Under the pieces are notes generated by a model, which was not told where the DNA came from, searched no databases, and was given only the letters and a program-made list of their open reading frames with translations. This document shows, piece by piece, positions 33,476-44,700 of a stretch of 64,000 nt of DNA (position 1 is the stretch's first letter; each line of letters starts with the position of its first letter). The position numbers were made by a program, and so were the translations under genes. The DNA is from Corylus avellana. Taxonomy: Eukaryota; Streptophyta; Magnoliopsida; Fagales; Betulaceae. Location: the NCBI RefSeq assembly GCF_901000735.1, contig NC_081541.1:31514060-31578059 (forward strand), given 5' to 3'.

Positions 33476-33858
33476 TAAAAATTAATCATTAAATCTTCGA
33501 ATATGAATTATCCTCTCCTTAATGCTTATTTATATCCACTCCACACAGGGATCTTTGGTTTTTAGCAAATGCATTATGCACTGAAGGTGGCAAATGGGCC
33601 CCCAATAATAATGCAATTACTTTATTCAATAATATTTTATTCCTATTATTTTATTGCACCTGGTTGGCGCTCAAATCGAAGTTTTGGTTGGCTTCCAAAA
33701 CAACTTAGAATAATGTACCACTTCAAATTTAAAATATAGGCGGCCATCATCAACGTGGCTTGTTCTGATCAGCAAGCATCATATTCACCACCATGGAGCA
33801 GTAGTTGTTATAATCATCCTACTATTCCTCCCAATTTTTTAAAGGTCACTAACAATTA

Positions 33859-34238
33859 GGGAAAATATAAAATTAGTCCTTATGGTTTATTGTTTATCTA
33901 ATCTATAATTAGTTTTTTGTAGTATCAAAATGAACTCAAAGGTCTCTGAGATATGCAAAAAAAATAATTTAGTTTTTACAGTCAAATTTTGTACGTCTAC
34001 TAATTTAATAGATTCTGTTAGTGCGACATTGATTTAAATAAGACAAATATTATAATTTATTGGCTTTAATGTTTTACGCTATCATAATCTGTTAAGTCAG
34101 TGAATGAAATTTGGTTGTAGGGACTAAATTGTTTTTTTTTTTTTTTGCATACTTTAGGAACCTTTGAGTTCATTTTGATACCACATAGAGTTAATTGCAA
34201 ATAAGGTAAAACATAATGATTGATTTTACATTTTTCCT
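33859..34238. mobile_element. MITE with 9 bp flanking repeat in the MO-C promoter region
   Basis: Inverted ends: GGGAAAATATAAAATTAGTC on the left, AAGGAAAAATGTAAAATCAA on the complemented right. The flanks TAACAATTA (33850-33858) and TAATAATTA (34239-34247) differ at one base, which fits an old 9 bp Mutator-type duplication. It ends ~120 bp before the MO-C start codon, just upstream of a block conserved with MO-D. Confidence 0.7.
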
Positions 34239-34259
34239 TAATAATTATTCACCAACCTT

Positions 34260-34314
34260 TTTGTAATCTTGCAACCATCTTCCTATATTCGAAAACTATC
34301 CACACACATATATG
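34260..34314 (+). promoter_or_regulatory. Putative core promoter of MO-C, conserved with MO-D
   Basis: A 25 bp block (34260-34284) matches 41610-41634 upstream of MO-D with one mismatch, and the next stretch (GAAAACTATC, CACATATAT) is also shared. A TATATG element at 34309-34314 lies 45 bp before the ATG. The role is inferred from position and conservation only. Confidence 0.4.
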
Positions 34315-34358
34315 TAGTGTAGATCAATTCCCAGTGCCCAGAAAAAGAGAGCCAAAAT

Positions 34359-34511
34359 ATGATGGAAGCAGTGCATGAAGACATTGTGATTGTGGGAGCT
34401 GGAATTGCTGGTCTTACAACATCCTTAGGACTTCATAGGTACCCACCTTTCCTCTCTCTCTCTCTCTCTCTCTCTCTTTTCATGCTTATTAATTTAAGAT
34501 TGTAAAGAATG

Positions 34512-34557
<46 letters not shown>

Positions 34558-34730
34558 AGGTTGGGAATTCGAAGCTTGGTGTTGGAATCCTCGGATGCTT
34601 TGAGGATCACTGGATTTGCCTTCACGACATGGACAAATGCTTGGAGGGCCTTAGATGCTGTTGGCCTTGGGGACTCCCTACGACAACATCATCAAAGGCT
34701 TTGTGGGTAAGTAGTACTAGTACTCACCCG

Positions 34731-34762
<32 letters not shown>

Positions 34763-37700
34763 GGACCATATATGGTGTTAATTTGGTGAGCCTGGGCTTG
34801 GAAAATATAGAAATATACTTCTACATGCTTTGGTTTTGGATGCTTCCAATGATTTATTAATGCTTGTACATCTTTTATAACCACCATAACATTATCAATC
34901 ATTTTTCATTTTAAAGCAAGTAAATAAGAACATCCACACCAGATAACTAATTAACCGCAGAAATTTCTGTGCAGGAATGTTTCTACCTCTACAATTTCAG
35001 GACTTCAAACCTCAGAGATGTCATTTGAAGTCAAAGGAAAATAGTGAGTTTTACAGCACTGCCAATGGTGCCTCTATGACTATAGCATAACTAATAAGGG
35101 CCATTGTTAACTGCAATGGTAAAGATTTTGAACTGTCAGCACAAGTATGCGGATTAAAAAGAGGTTACTTCATGCAAAATGCAGAATATATAGGATTATT
35201 GTCATAATGAAATTGGTTTTTCTGCTAAATAAGATGTCATATATACAAGTATCCAAAGTTTGATCATTGCAAGACTCAGAAGCTGCCAACTGCTAAAAAA
35301 GTATTGCTTAGCTTTGTGTTTCTTCAGAATCATTTGTTTCGAGTATCTGTAAACTTAGGTGACCAAAGTTTATATAGATGCTGACAATTTTGTGTTGATG
35401 TTATAATCATAATTGAGATGTTTAAGATATACATAGGCCGGATAATTGCTGTCTGATGTGCAGTGGAGACCACGAAGTTCGTTGTGTTCAAAGGAAGTTG
35501 TTGTTGGAAGCTCTTGCAAACGAACTCCCGAGTGGCACCATTAGGTTCTCCTCCAAGGTGGTCAATGTAGAGGAATCAGGCTTCCATAAGCTTGTGCATC
35601 TTGCGGATGGAACCATTCTCAGAACCAAGGTATACTTGAGCTGCATTTTATTGTCGATTTTTTTTTTTTTTTGACATGAATTTCTTTCGAATTGAATTAG
35701 AGGAATTTTAATTATTTAACTTATTTTATAAAGTTGGCACGTATCCTTTAACATGTAAAAAACATTTTGTATTTCTCACATGCTCAACGAACATATATAT
35801 TAGTCTTATAGTTGGATTGAAAGACTAAATTAGAGGAAATTTCTGACAAAAACGAGCCCAAATTCAAATTTTGAGAATTTCAAGCTCTAAATACTAAAGT
35901 TCATCATTTAATTTATACTTTAAATATTTGTTTTTACGTGTGAGTTCCAATAATGACACATATTTTAACAATCATTTTATTTAAAGTAGATGCCAAAAAG
36001 TGGTTTGCTTTCGTCTAAACCGCTGCTTCTTAAATTATAGAGGAGTTGGATAATGACCCCTTAGGTGATGATTTTTTATACTTATTTTATTAAGTAGAAA
36101 GCAAAAGTGTGGTTTTCTTTCCTCCTTTTTCTATAGACTATACCACTCATTCCATGACCCTACTTGTATTGGAGTGTAATAATGGCAAATACTTTTTCTT
36201 TACTTTTTCTTTCATATTTAAAGTGCGTTTGAGATTGCAATTTCATAAGAATAATTTACTTTTTTAAAGATATTGTAAAATGTAAAGTGTTTAGCATTAC
36301 GATTTAAAAAACACTTAATTTAAAATAGAAAAAAAAAATAAAAAAATCTAGGATTTCTATAAACAGGCTAAGGGGTGCTTATTTGAAAAAGCACAAATTT
36401 AAACCAAAATCACTATTTTGCATAACAAATATTTGATTAAAAAAAAAAACTTTTTAACATGTTTTACTAAACGTCTTTGCGATTTTAAAAACGCAATTGT
36501 TTTTAAATTGCACTTATTGAAACCGCAATCCTAAGCGGACCCTTATTCTTTACATTTTACCGCTACTCTGGTTGGATGTGTAACCAATCCAATTAAGCAG
36601 AGATTAAAATTTTCAGTAAGTTTGTTGTTTGAATCGATAGTTATGGGCTCACCTGTTCGATTAGGTTTCAACAGCACACTAACTTGTTGGAACATGTAGG
36701 CCCTACAAAAGCTCTTTCACATTTCCTGTTTGGATTACTACCAATTTGGGTAGCAAATTATAGAGAATTCGAATTCATTATGTAAACCCAAAAAAGTGGA
36801 CGCAGATAAGGAACGAGGCTTTTTATTGCACATGCAAAGAATTATGACTATGAAATCCCAATTAAATTCACAGGACAGGACAATTTGTCTATTGGTTGCG
36901 AGTATTATGAAAATCATATTTATTTTAAGGAAAATGCTTGGATATAAGTTTAAAGTTCTACTATAATTTTCTTACATATTGTCAATGAAATGATTAGAAG
37001 TGTATTATTGATAAGTTACATTCTTTGCTTAATCATTTAACTAATTGTAAATTGTCCTGTCAGTTTACAAAAAAAAAAAAAAAAAAAAAATTATAATAAA
37101 AATTGAAATACCCCTAACATTAATATTCTTATTCTCAATATGTTTTGGAGTATAATTACTTATTAGAGTATCCACTTTGTGAATGGAAGGTGTTGATTGG
37201 GTGTGATGGAGTGAACTCAGTGGTGGCAAAGTGGCTGGGCTTCAACAAACCAGCTTTCACAGGGAGATCTGCCATTAGGGCCCGTGTGGATTTCAAGCGC
37301 AATCATGGGTTTGGGAACAAGTTCATGCAATTTTTTGGGAAAGGTGTTCGATCTGGTTTTATTCCTTGTGATGATAACACCGTCTATTGGTTTTTCACCT
37401 GGACTCCTTCCTCCTCCAGCCAAGGTGCCATTATTCAATTCCCAATACATAGCTTACTTTGATTCTTTGCTTTGAAAGAACAATTTTCTAAGTATTAGAA
37501 TATAAATAAATAATTAAATTTATTATTTCTTATTAACTTCAGTTTTTGGGACACCTCATAATTTAATTGTTGGGAATTAATCAATTACAAATAGCAGCAG
37601 AAAATATATCTCAAGGGCTGAACCCTCATGATTGAGATCGCAATAGTTTTTTCCAAATAATATTGTTTACAAAGAAGAAACCACTAAAAAAGGGCTAGGG

Positions 37701-39701
37701 TTTTGCAAAGAGAAGATTAGGGTTTACTCTCAAAACCTTTTGAATTTTCTCCTCAATTCTAAATTGTGGGAGAGAGTGTGGGTTCTCCTGCACAAGCCCC
37801 CTGTAAATAGGTGTGTTAGTCTTAAGTTAGATTAAAACCTCGTATCTGGATCCCCTCTTATTGGAAGGAAAATTAGAGATTCTCCAATTATCAATCTTGG
37901 CCATTCAATATTATTCAACGGCTCATAGACTGCCATGTGTTCTACTTAAGTTTAAATAATAAAATATTGTTTAACTTTTAAAAAGAAAATAAAAATTTAA
38001 ATAAAATAATAAAAACATATGGGGTGGCCGACTACCCCAGCTGAGCACCAGGGGTGGCTTCGGCCACCTCCAATCCTATGGACCTAGGGGGTAGTTCAAC
38101 CACCCCCAACCGGTCTTATTGGGGGTGGATTGGGGCTCAGCTGGGGTGGCCGGCCACCTCATATGTTTTTATTATTTTATTTAAATTTTTATTGTCTTTT
38201 TAAAAGTTAAATAATATTTTATTATTTAAACTTTAGTGGGACACGTAGCTTTGGATAATATTGGATAGCCAAGATTGACAATTGAAAAATCTCCAATTTC
38301 CCCTCCAATGGGAGGGGATCCGGATCCTAAAACCTCACTCATCCATATGCCACAACAATTCGTTCTCCTTGTGCAATTCAGTCAAGCCTAATAAGATTTT
38401 ATATGTCCTCAACGGATAGCTCAATCGGTTGTGGACCACGTCTCATAAAGTGGAGGTCACTAGTTTGAATCCTCATTCCCCTTAATTCCCTTGTGTGAAC
38501 ATGTCAAAAAAAAAAAAAAAAAATCTATATCAGCTTGTGGAGTGGGCTAAAGAAAAAAATAAATAAATCTAGTTTTAACCGGCTTCTGACACGTCATCTC
38601 ATAACTTGTCATTAACTACCATTAATTACAACTTATTTAAAAAAAAAAAGGGTATAATTGCACTAGAGTATTATTTAATTTGATTGATCAAGAGCTCATT
38701 CGGCTTCTTATAATTACATTTGACCATTCCATGAAACATTTATAATGAAATTAAGGTCAATTCAAAACTTATTGTCGCTACTATCTCTAAATATTTAAGC
38801 ATTTGATTTAATCTCTTGAGTATTCTTATACTTTCAAAATAATATTTCATTGAGTAACTTCTTACTAAAATATTATGAGCAGGGGCAGACCCCAAAATTG
38901 TAAAATTCTCCCTAGCTAATTTTTTGTTTTAAAAAAAATATATACCCTTAAAAATATATTTTTTGGCCCCCCATTTTTTTTTTTTTTTTGGCTCCCCAAA
39001 CCTAAAACTCTAATTCCGCCCCTGCTCACGAGGCATATATGGGTTAGAATCTCCCATATAATAGTTTTCCAATACATTTACGGGGCATAATATTGTTTAC
39101 CATTAGCATATTTGTGTGGCATTGTGGTCGCAATTGTTATTCATCTTTATATCTTGCAGAGAAAGAGATAGAAGATAACGCAGCTGAAATGAAAAGACTT
39201 GTGCTAAGCAAGCTAGGAAAAATGCCTGATGAAGTAAGGGCTATTATTGAAAACACTGATTCGGATAGTTTTATATCATCCCCATTGAGGTACAGACATC
39301 CTTGGGAGCTTCTTTGGGGAAATATCAGCAAAGGCAATGCTTGTGTGGCCGGTGATGCACTCCACCCCATGACTCCAGACATTGGCCAAGGTGGTTGTGC
39401 TGCCTTGGAAGATGGTGTTGTCTTGGCCAGGTGCCTTGCTGACGCGTTCTTGAAAGAACCAAGTGGGGAGAAGTTAGCTGAAAAAGAAGAATGTAAGAGG
39501 ATTGAAATGGGGTTGAAGAAGTATGCCAAAGAGAGGAGATGGAGAAGCATTGAGCTCATTACTACTGCTTATATGGTTGGTTTCTTCCAACAGGGTGATG
39601 GAAAAGTGACGAACTTCTTTAGGGATATATTTGCTGCATACTTGGCTGGGGTGCTGTTGAAAAGGGCTGATTTTGATTGCGGGAAGCTTAGCATTTCCTA
39701 A
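34359..39701 (+). CDS. MO-C: FAD-dependent monooxygenase (MO2/CTF2-like), 412 aa, six exons
   Basis: Exons: 34359-34438, 34560-34706, 34975-35043, 35464-35629, 37190-37424 and 39160-39701 (TAA). They join in phase with GT-AG introns. The protein starts MMEAVHED (two adjacent ATGs; the first is used here) and keeps GAGIAG, IGCDG and [15 protein letters not shown]. It has two more codons in exon 5 (TPSSSSQ) than MO-A, and Tyr instead of His in the GKHGDHE-like segment at the exon 3/4 junction. Intron 3 is only 420 bp because the foldback element of MO-A/B is absent. Introns 4 (1560 bp) and 5 (1735 bp) are long; intron 5 holds a Mutator-type MITE, a SINE and a foldback. It is a diverged paralogue of MO-A and closer to MO-D. 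The substrate is unknown. Confidence 0.94.
34511..34552 (+). repeat. (AT)n microsatellite in MO-C intron 1
   Basis: About 20 AT units lie directly before the exon 2 acceptor TTGTAG. A (CT)n run lies at 34452-34478 and another in intron 2 (34732-34758). Similar CT runs sit in intron 1 of MO-A and MO-B. Confidence 0.9.
37842..38327. mobile_element. Mutator-type MITE, 486 bp, with perfect 9 bp duplication TAAAACCTC (MO-C intron 5)
   Basis: The left end GTATCTGGATCCCCTC and the complemented right end GGATCCGGATCCCCTC start long terminal inverted repeats that cover most of the element; the centre holds a GGGGTGGCC-rich palindromic region (about 38020-38160). TAAAACCTC lies at 37833-37841 and 38328-38336. 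There is no ORF. Confidence 0.88.
38407..38523 (+). mobile_element. tRNA-derived SINE in MO-C intron 5
   Basis: The head resembles a tRNA: an A-box-like TAGCTCAATCGG (38417-38428) and a B-box-like GGTCACTAGTTTGAATCC (38454-38471) at normal spacing, followed by a short body and an A-run (38506-38523). This fits a Pol III-transcribed SINE with a very short body. I could not find a convincing target duplication. It does not fold as a complete tRNA gene. Confidence 0.75.
38877..39027. repeat. Small foldback element with GAGCAGGGGC ends (MO-C intron 5)
   Basis: The left end GAGCAGGGGCAGA and the complemented right end GAGCAGGGGCGGA are inverted repeats of a 151 bp element with a TA- and T-rich middle. 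It resembles the element at 17247-17427. It ends ~130 bp before the exon 6 acceptor. Confidence 0.65.
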
Positions 39702-41609
39702 ATGCACTCATATATATGCCTAGCTATGTACAAAATATAAGGTATATAATATACCAAGATTTTAATAATAATGGGTGTGATTATCCAGTAACGCATCATC
39801 ATCTCCTACTTGATCATAATATAATATTAGGTGATCGATAAACTTAATTAAATATGATTACCTTGACACCAATAACTTTTCCATGCAAACTCTAATATGT
39901 GATCCTCCACAAACCAACGTCAAATTGTGGTTGATTTATATATATGTGTGCACACTTTGTCACTACCTTATTTAACTGGGTCCTTTACTATATGCTCCCA
40001 ACTGCATAGTAGAGGTAATTTTATTTAGCTATATTTCAAGTAAATGACATCAATTAATCTTTGTGATTGGAAAAATAGTCCACACTTGATCGTGGGCAGA
40101 TGTACCCAAACATCATGTATCACACGCACATTCTCCTCTCTCTCTCTCTCTCTCTATTCAGTTTTCCCTTGAGAAACTTAGGTATCAAAGGCTCTTTGGT
40201 CTTCTCAGGGTCGGCCGGTTGTTTTTACGTGAGCTTTTCTTTTTATTTTGCAACAATCCTGTTGTCTAATTCAACCATCCAATCTGTTTATCTGTATTTT
40301 GATGCATTTTTCTTTATTTTGCAAGAAACCCGCTGTCTAGTCTAGCTGTTCAAAAATTTGTTTATCAGTGGTTCTCAATGACCTTTCTCATTATTTTGCA
40401 AGAATCCCACCGTCCGGTTTAGACATTTACCCTTGAAATTTTGCTAATTGAGGTGTTTGTTATTCACTTCAAAGACATTTTTGGTGGATTTCTTCTACCA
40501 CATGTGCCAGGGTTGAGAAGGAGATAAAAAGATAACTAATATTAAATCATTTAAATGTTATTCGTATAAATTTTAAATAATATATTTATTATGTGACAAT
40601 CTATTAAAATTATAAATTCTAACCATATATAAAATCTCTGTAACTTATAAGATTTGTATTTCAAGTCATCTGGACCTTCTTTATTATTCCAGATTTGGCT
40701 TATGTGACAAAGAAAATGATGTAGTTTTTTTAATTTTTCCGATATAATTTCAATTTTCTTTTTTTTATAAAAAAGATATAATAAAATCAAATCTGAAAGG
40801 ATAAAAAACTAGCTGCAAGCCAAATCTATTCAAGGGGCCAATGTAAATTAGGACAGAATATTTAGACCTTTTGCAAATGCAGTGTGAATGTCCACTTGTC
40901 TGTGATGGCGAGTCACGTCGGTCAGTCTCAGACTTTCACTTTTTCCTTTTGGCAGACTCTTGTGGATCGGAGAGTATCAGTGGCTAAGATTTCTTCCCTA
41001 ACAAAATTTTAGAGCCACAAATAGGTGATGTGTCTTTATAATAAAAAATTAAAAAATAAAATAATAAAAAAATTATGTGACCCGCTACCCCATTTTTACT
41101 ATGACCAGAACCTTGATCTAATGACAAAAATATCTTTAATAAAAATTAAAAGGAAAAAAAAAAAAAAAAAACCAACAGTTAAAAAAACGCAAGAGAATGG
41201 TTGAATAAGCCCTAACACTTAGAAATAGTGGCCCGATCACCTTAAGTAGTTCAGTGTGACAAATCCCTGGGTTAGCCGAGCAACCCCAAACAGAGGTTGG
41301 AGTGATTGATCCACCTCCAAAAAAATTTTGGCTCAACCATCACTAAGGGTGGAACTACCCTTTTTTTTAAAATATATATATATATATATGAAATGAAAAA
41401 TATTGACAATTGACATTTTTTAATAATTTAGAAAGGAGATCGATAATAAGGTGATACTTTTTTAATAGTGGATAATGGATATGAATACTTTTCCCTTACA
41501 ATTATATATCACAATCATGGCAGCCTTCACCGTCAAGTTGTGGCCTGTTGTCAGCATCAATCATCTACTTTGTCTTCCTCCCGCTTTTTAATAGTTATCC
41601 ACTAACCTG
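39702..41609. other. MO-C to MO-D intergenic region without a recognised gene
   Basis: The first part is probably MO-C 3' UTR. At about 40185-40510 there is GGTATCAAAGGCTCTTTGGT, like leader sequence of plant LTR elements, and two diverged copies of a TTATTTTGCAAGAAWCCC unit (40314 and 40391; a related one at 40243); this may be a decayed LTR. An A-run and T-run lie near 41150 and 41359. Nothing here is supported as coding. Confidence 0.4.
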
Positions 41610-41705
41610 TTTGTAATCTTGCAACCATTTTCCTATCTTGGACAAAAAATTCATTTCCAAAGTCTGCTGCACTGTATTGGAAAACTATCATATTCACATA
41701 TATAG
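41610..41705 (+). promoter_or_regulatory. Putative core promoter of MO-D
   Basis: The block 41610-41634 is shared with MO-C (34260-34284). TATATAG at 41699-41705 lies about 62 bp before the ATG and is a reasonable TATA box. The same 25 bp block also occurs on the opposite strand at 55679-55703. Confidence 0.4.
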
Positions 41706-41766
41706 AGAAGATTTCCCAGCACCCAGAACATAAAAAAAGAAAAAAAAAAAAAAAGAGAGCCAAGAT

Positions 41767-44700
41767 ATGATGGAAGCTGTTGACGAAGACATTGTGATTG
41801 TGGGTGCTGGAATTGCTGGCCTCACAACGTCCTTAGGACTTCATAGGTACCCACGTTTCCTCTCTCTGTTTTCATGCGTATTTAAGATTGTAAAGAAGGC
41901 AAATATATATTTTGTAGGTTGGGAATTCGAAGCTTAGTATTGGAATCCTCGGATGGTTTGAGGATCACTGGATTTGCCTTCACGACATGGACAAATGCTT
42001 GGAAGGCCTTAGATGCTGTTGGCGTTGCTGACTCCCTCCGACAACAGCATCAAAGGCTTAATGGGTAAGTAGAGTACTCATCCACTCTTCATTATTGCCA
42101 TCAACTTTAACATAGAACATGGTGTTTGTTGGCTTCAGGCTCCACCATCAGGATCTCTCTCCCAAGCGTAACCGGATCCTTTTCATTTCATCTTACTCTT
42201 TACTCTTTATTTGAAAGTAGGATTTAAAGTTCATACATTGAAATGCCTTCAGAATTTATATTATTTAAATTTTGAGAAAATTATAATTTACCCCCTTAAT
42301 GTTGACAAAGTTTTTCAATTTGAACATCAAAGTTTCAATTTTTGTAATCTATCCCTACAAAGTTTCAATTTTTTTCAATTTGATCAATATTATCCCAAAA
42401 TTTTCATATTGCCCAAGATTTTTCTTTTAAAAATTTTTTATGAGAAAAAAAATTGGGGGTATAAAAATGACCATATGGCCAAAGAGCCAACCCGATTTTT
42501 TTTTTTTTAAAATTAAAAAAAAAATTAGGGGCAATATGGGAAGTTTTTTATACAATTGGTTAAATTGCAAAAATTTGAAACTTTGGGGTGTGGATTGCAA
42601 AAATTGAAACTTTGGTGTTTGAATTGAAAAACGCTGTCAACTTTAGGAGGGTAAACTGTAATTTTCCCTTAAATTTTTTTAAAATATTTGTCAATATTAA
42701 CTTCATATATATATATATATAATATGAAAGTTTAAGCGAGTAAAAATAGATAAATTTAATTATTTAATTTATATTCTAATAAATGCACCAGTTTTAAATC
42801 TTGATTATGAAATTGATGAAAAATATAGATGCTTCACATATGTTTGGTTTTAGATGCTTCCAATGATTTATTAGTGGTCAATATTACTAATACGTTATGA
42901 TAAGCCTCTTTTAACCACCAAAACATTATCATTCTTCATGTTAAAGCATGAAACTATCGAAGTTTGAAAAGAAGGTGTTTGACAGAATGTCAAGCTCATG
43001 TATTTGGCTGGAATAAAACAGTCACTCACAATTTGATCTTAGTAATATTCAATTTTATCTTGAGTCCAACTCTATCTTGATATTATCTGTTGGTTGAGAG
43101 TTTATCTTGGACGTTTGCTCCTTGTTCTCTGTTTGAATTTTGGGTCCAATAGAAACTGACTTCCCGGCACACCATATAACTAGCCTCTGAAATCTATGTG
43201 CAGGAATGTGGCTACCTCTTCAATTTCTGGACTTCAAACCTCAGAGATGTCATTTGAAGCCAAAGGAAAACAGTGAGTCACAGCGCTTCCATTGGTGCCT
43301 CTATAGATTTTGAGCTGTCAATTTCTTGGATACATAATAAGGGCCATTGTTTACTGCAATGGTAAAGATTTTGAGCTGTCAAGCACAAGTACGCAGATTA
43401 AAGAGAGGTTACTTCATGCAAAATACAGAATATAGGGCCTTCTCCAAGCCATTTCTCTAGTTAGAATGTTAAATGATTAAATTTATCATTTTTTATAAAT
43501 TTAAGCTTCGAAAATAAGTGGTGATTTAATATGATATTAGAGCGAAGGTCTTGAATTTGAACCTTGTCTCCGTCATTCATAACCTATTTCAGTTAAAAAT
43601 TTCATGTATTAAGCCTCACTTGTTGGCAGAGTGGAATTTTGAGCCCATACGCGAGGAGTGTTATAATATTAATTAAATAAAATTTACCAATTCCTATAAG
43701 CGTAAGTGTAGTGAATCAGGGAAAAGCATTAGCCACATTTGCACTATCATCCCAAATTGATCAGTCAATTTGGAGCTTACTCACAGTTTTATATAGTAAA
43801 TAATTAATGTGGGACTAAGCACCCATGACTGTCTTTTATAAACCACTCACTTCATGTGGGCTACTCATCTTCCCAAATTGGGACTGGGTTGCTACTTACT
43901 TCTTCTCTTAAACCCCTAACGTCCTTGTTAGGGCCACGTTCATACCGTCTGTAACAACTCTGAGAAAAACGTTAGTCAAATCTGCACTATCACTTCAAAA
44001 TGATTAGTCAATTTGAAAATTTTATAGAATCACTTATAAAGTCAAGTTTTACTTAGTAAGTAAGCAAAGTAAGACTAAGCACCAATGACTATTTTTTATA
44101 AATCACCCACTCCATATAAACTACTCATTTTTTCAATGTGAGACCAGTGTGTTACATGCTTTTGAAATAAATAGTGATTTAACACTCAAAAGCCCACTTA
44201 AGTGAAGCAATATTCCACTGTACTCTTTTTTTGACCTTTCTTAGGATTGTTGTCATAATGAAATTGTTTTTCTGCTAAAGAAGGCGCCATACAAGTATGA
44301 TTTTTCCTGTATCCAAAGTTTGATCATTACAAGACTCAGAAATTGCTGACTGCTAAAAAAGTATTGCTTAGTTCTGTGTTTCTTCGGAATCATTTGCTTC
44401 GAGTACAAAAATGCAGCTATTGTAAGCTTAGGCGACCAAAGTTTATATAGATGCTGACAATTTGGTGTTGATGCTACATATAATCATAATTGAGATGTTT
44501 AAGATAAACTGGATATTGCTGTCTGGTGTGCAGTGGAGACCACGAAATTCGTTGTGTTCAAAGGAAGTTGTTGTTGGAAGCCTTTTCAAACGAACTCCCA
44601 AGTGGCACCGTTAGGTTCTCTTCCAAAGTGGTTACTGTAGAGGAATCTGGCTTCTATAAGCTTGTGCATCTTGCAGATGGAACCATTCTCAAAACCAAGG

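Larger units (their letters stand above)
26021..33565 (+). repeat. Duplicated segment, copy 2 (RBM39-like 3' end plus MO-B)
   Basis: It corresponds to 18434-25915 at an offset of 7587 that grows to 7640 through small indels. Unlike copy 1 it continues without a break into MO-C and MO-D. It could be the second haplotype of the same locus or a real tandem duplicate. Confidence 0.97.

Noticed and set aside
38415..38475. A functional tRNA gene
   Set aside because: A- and B-box-like motifs are present but no cloverleaf or acceptor stem closes; the A-run after it fits a SINE.
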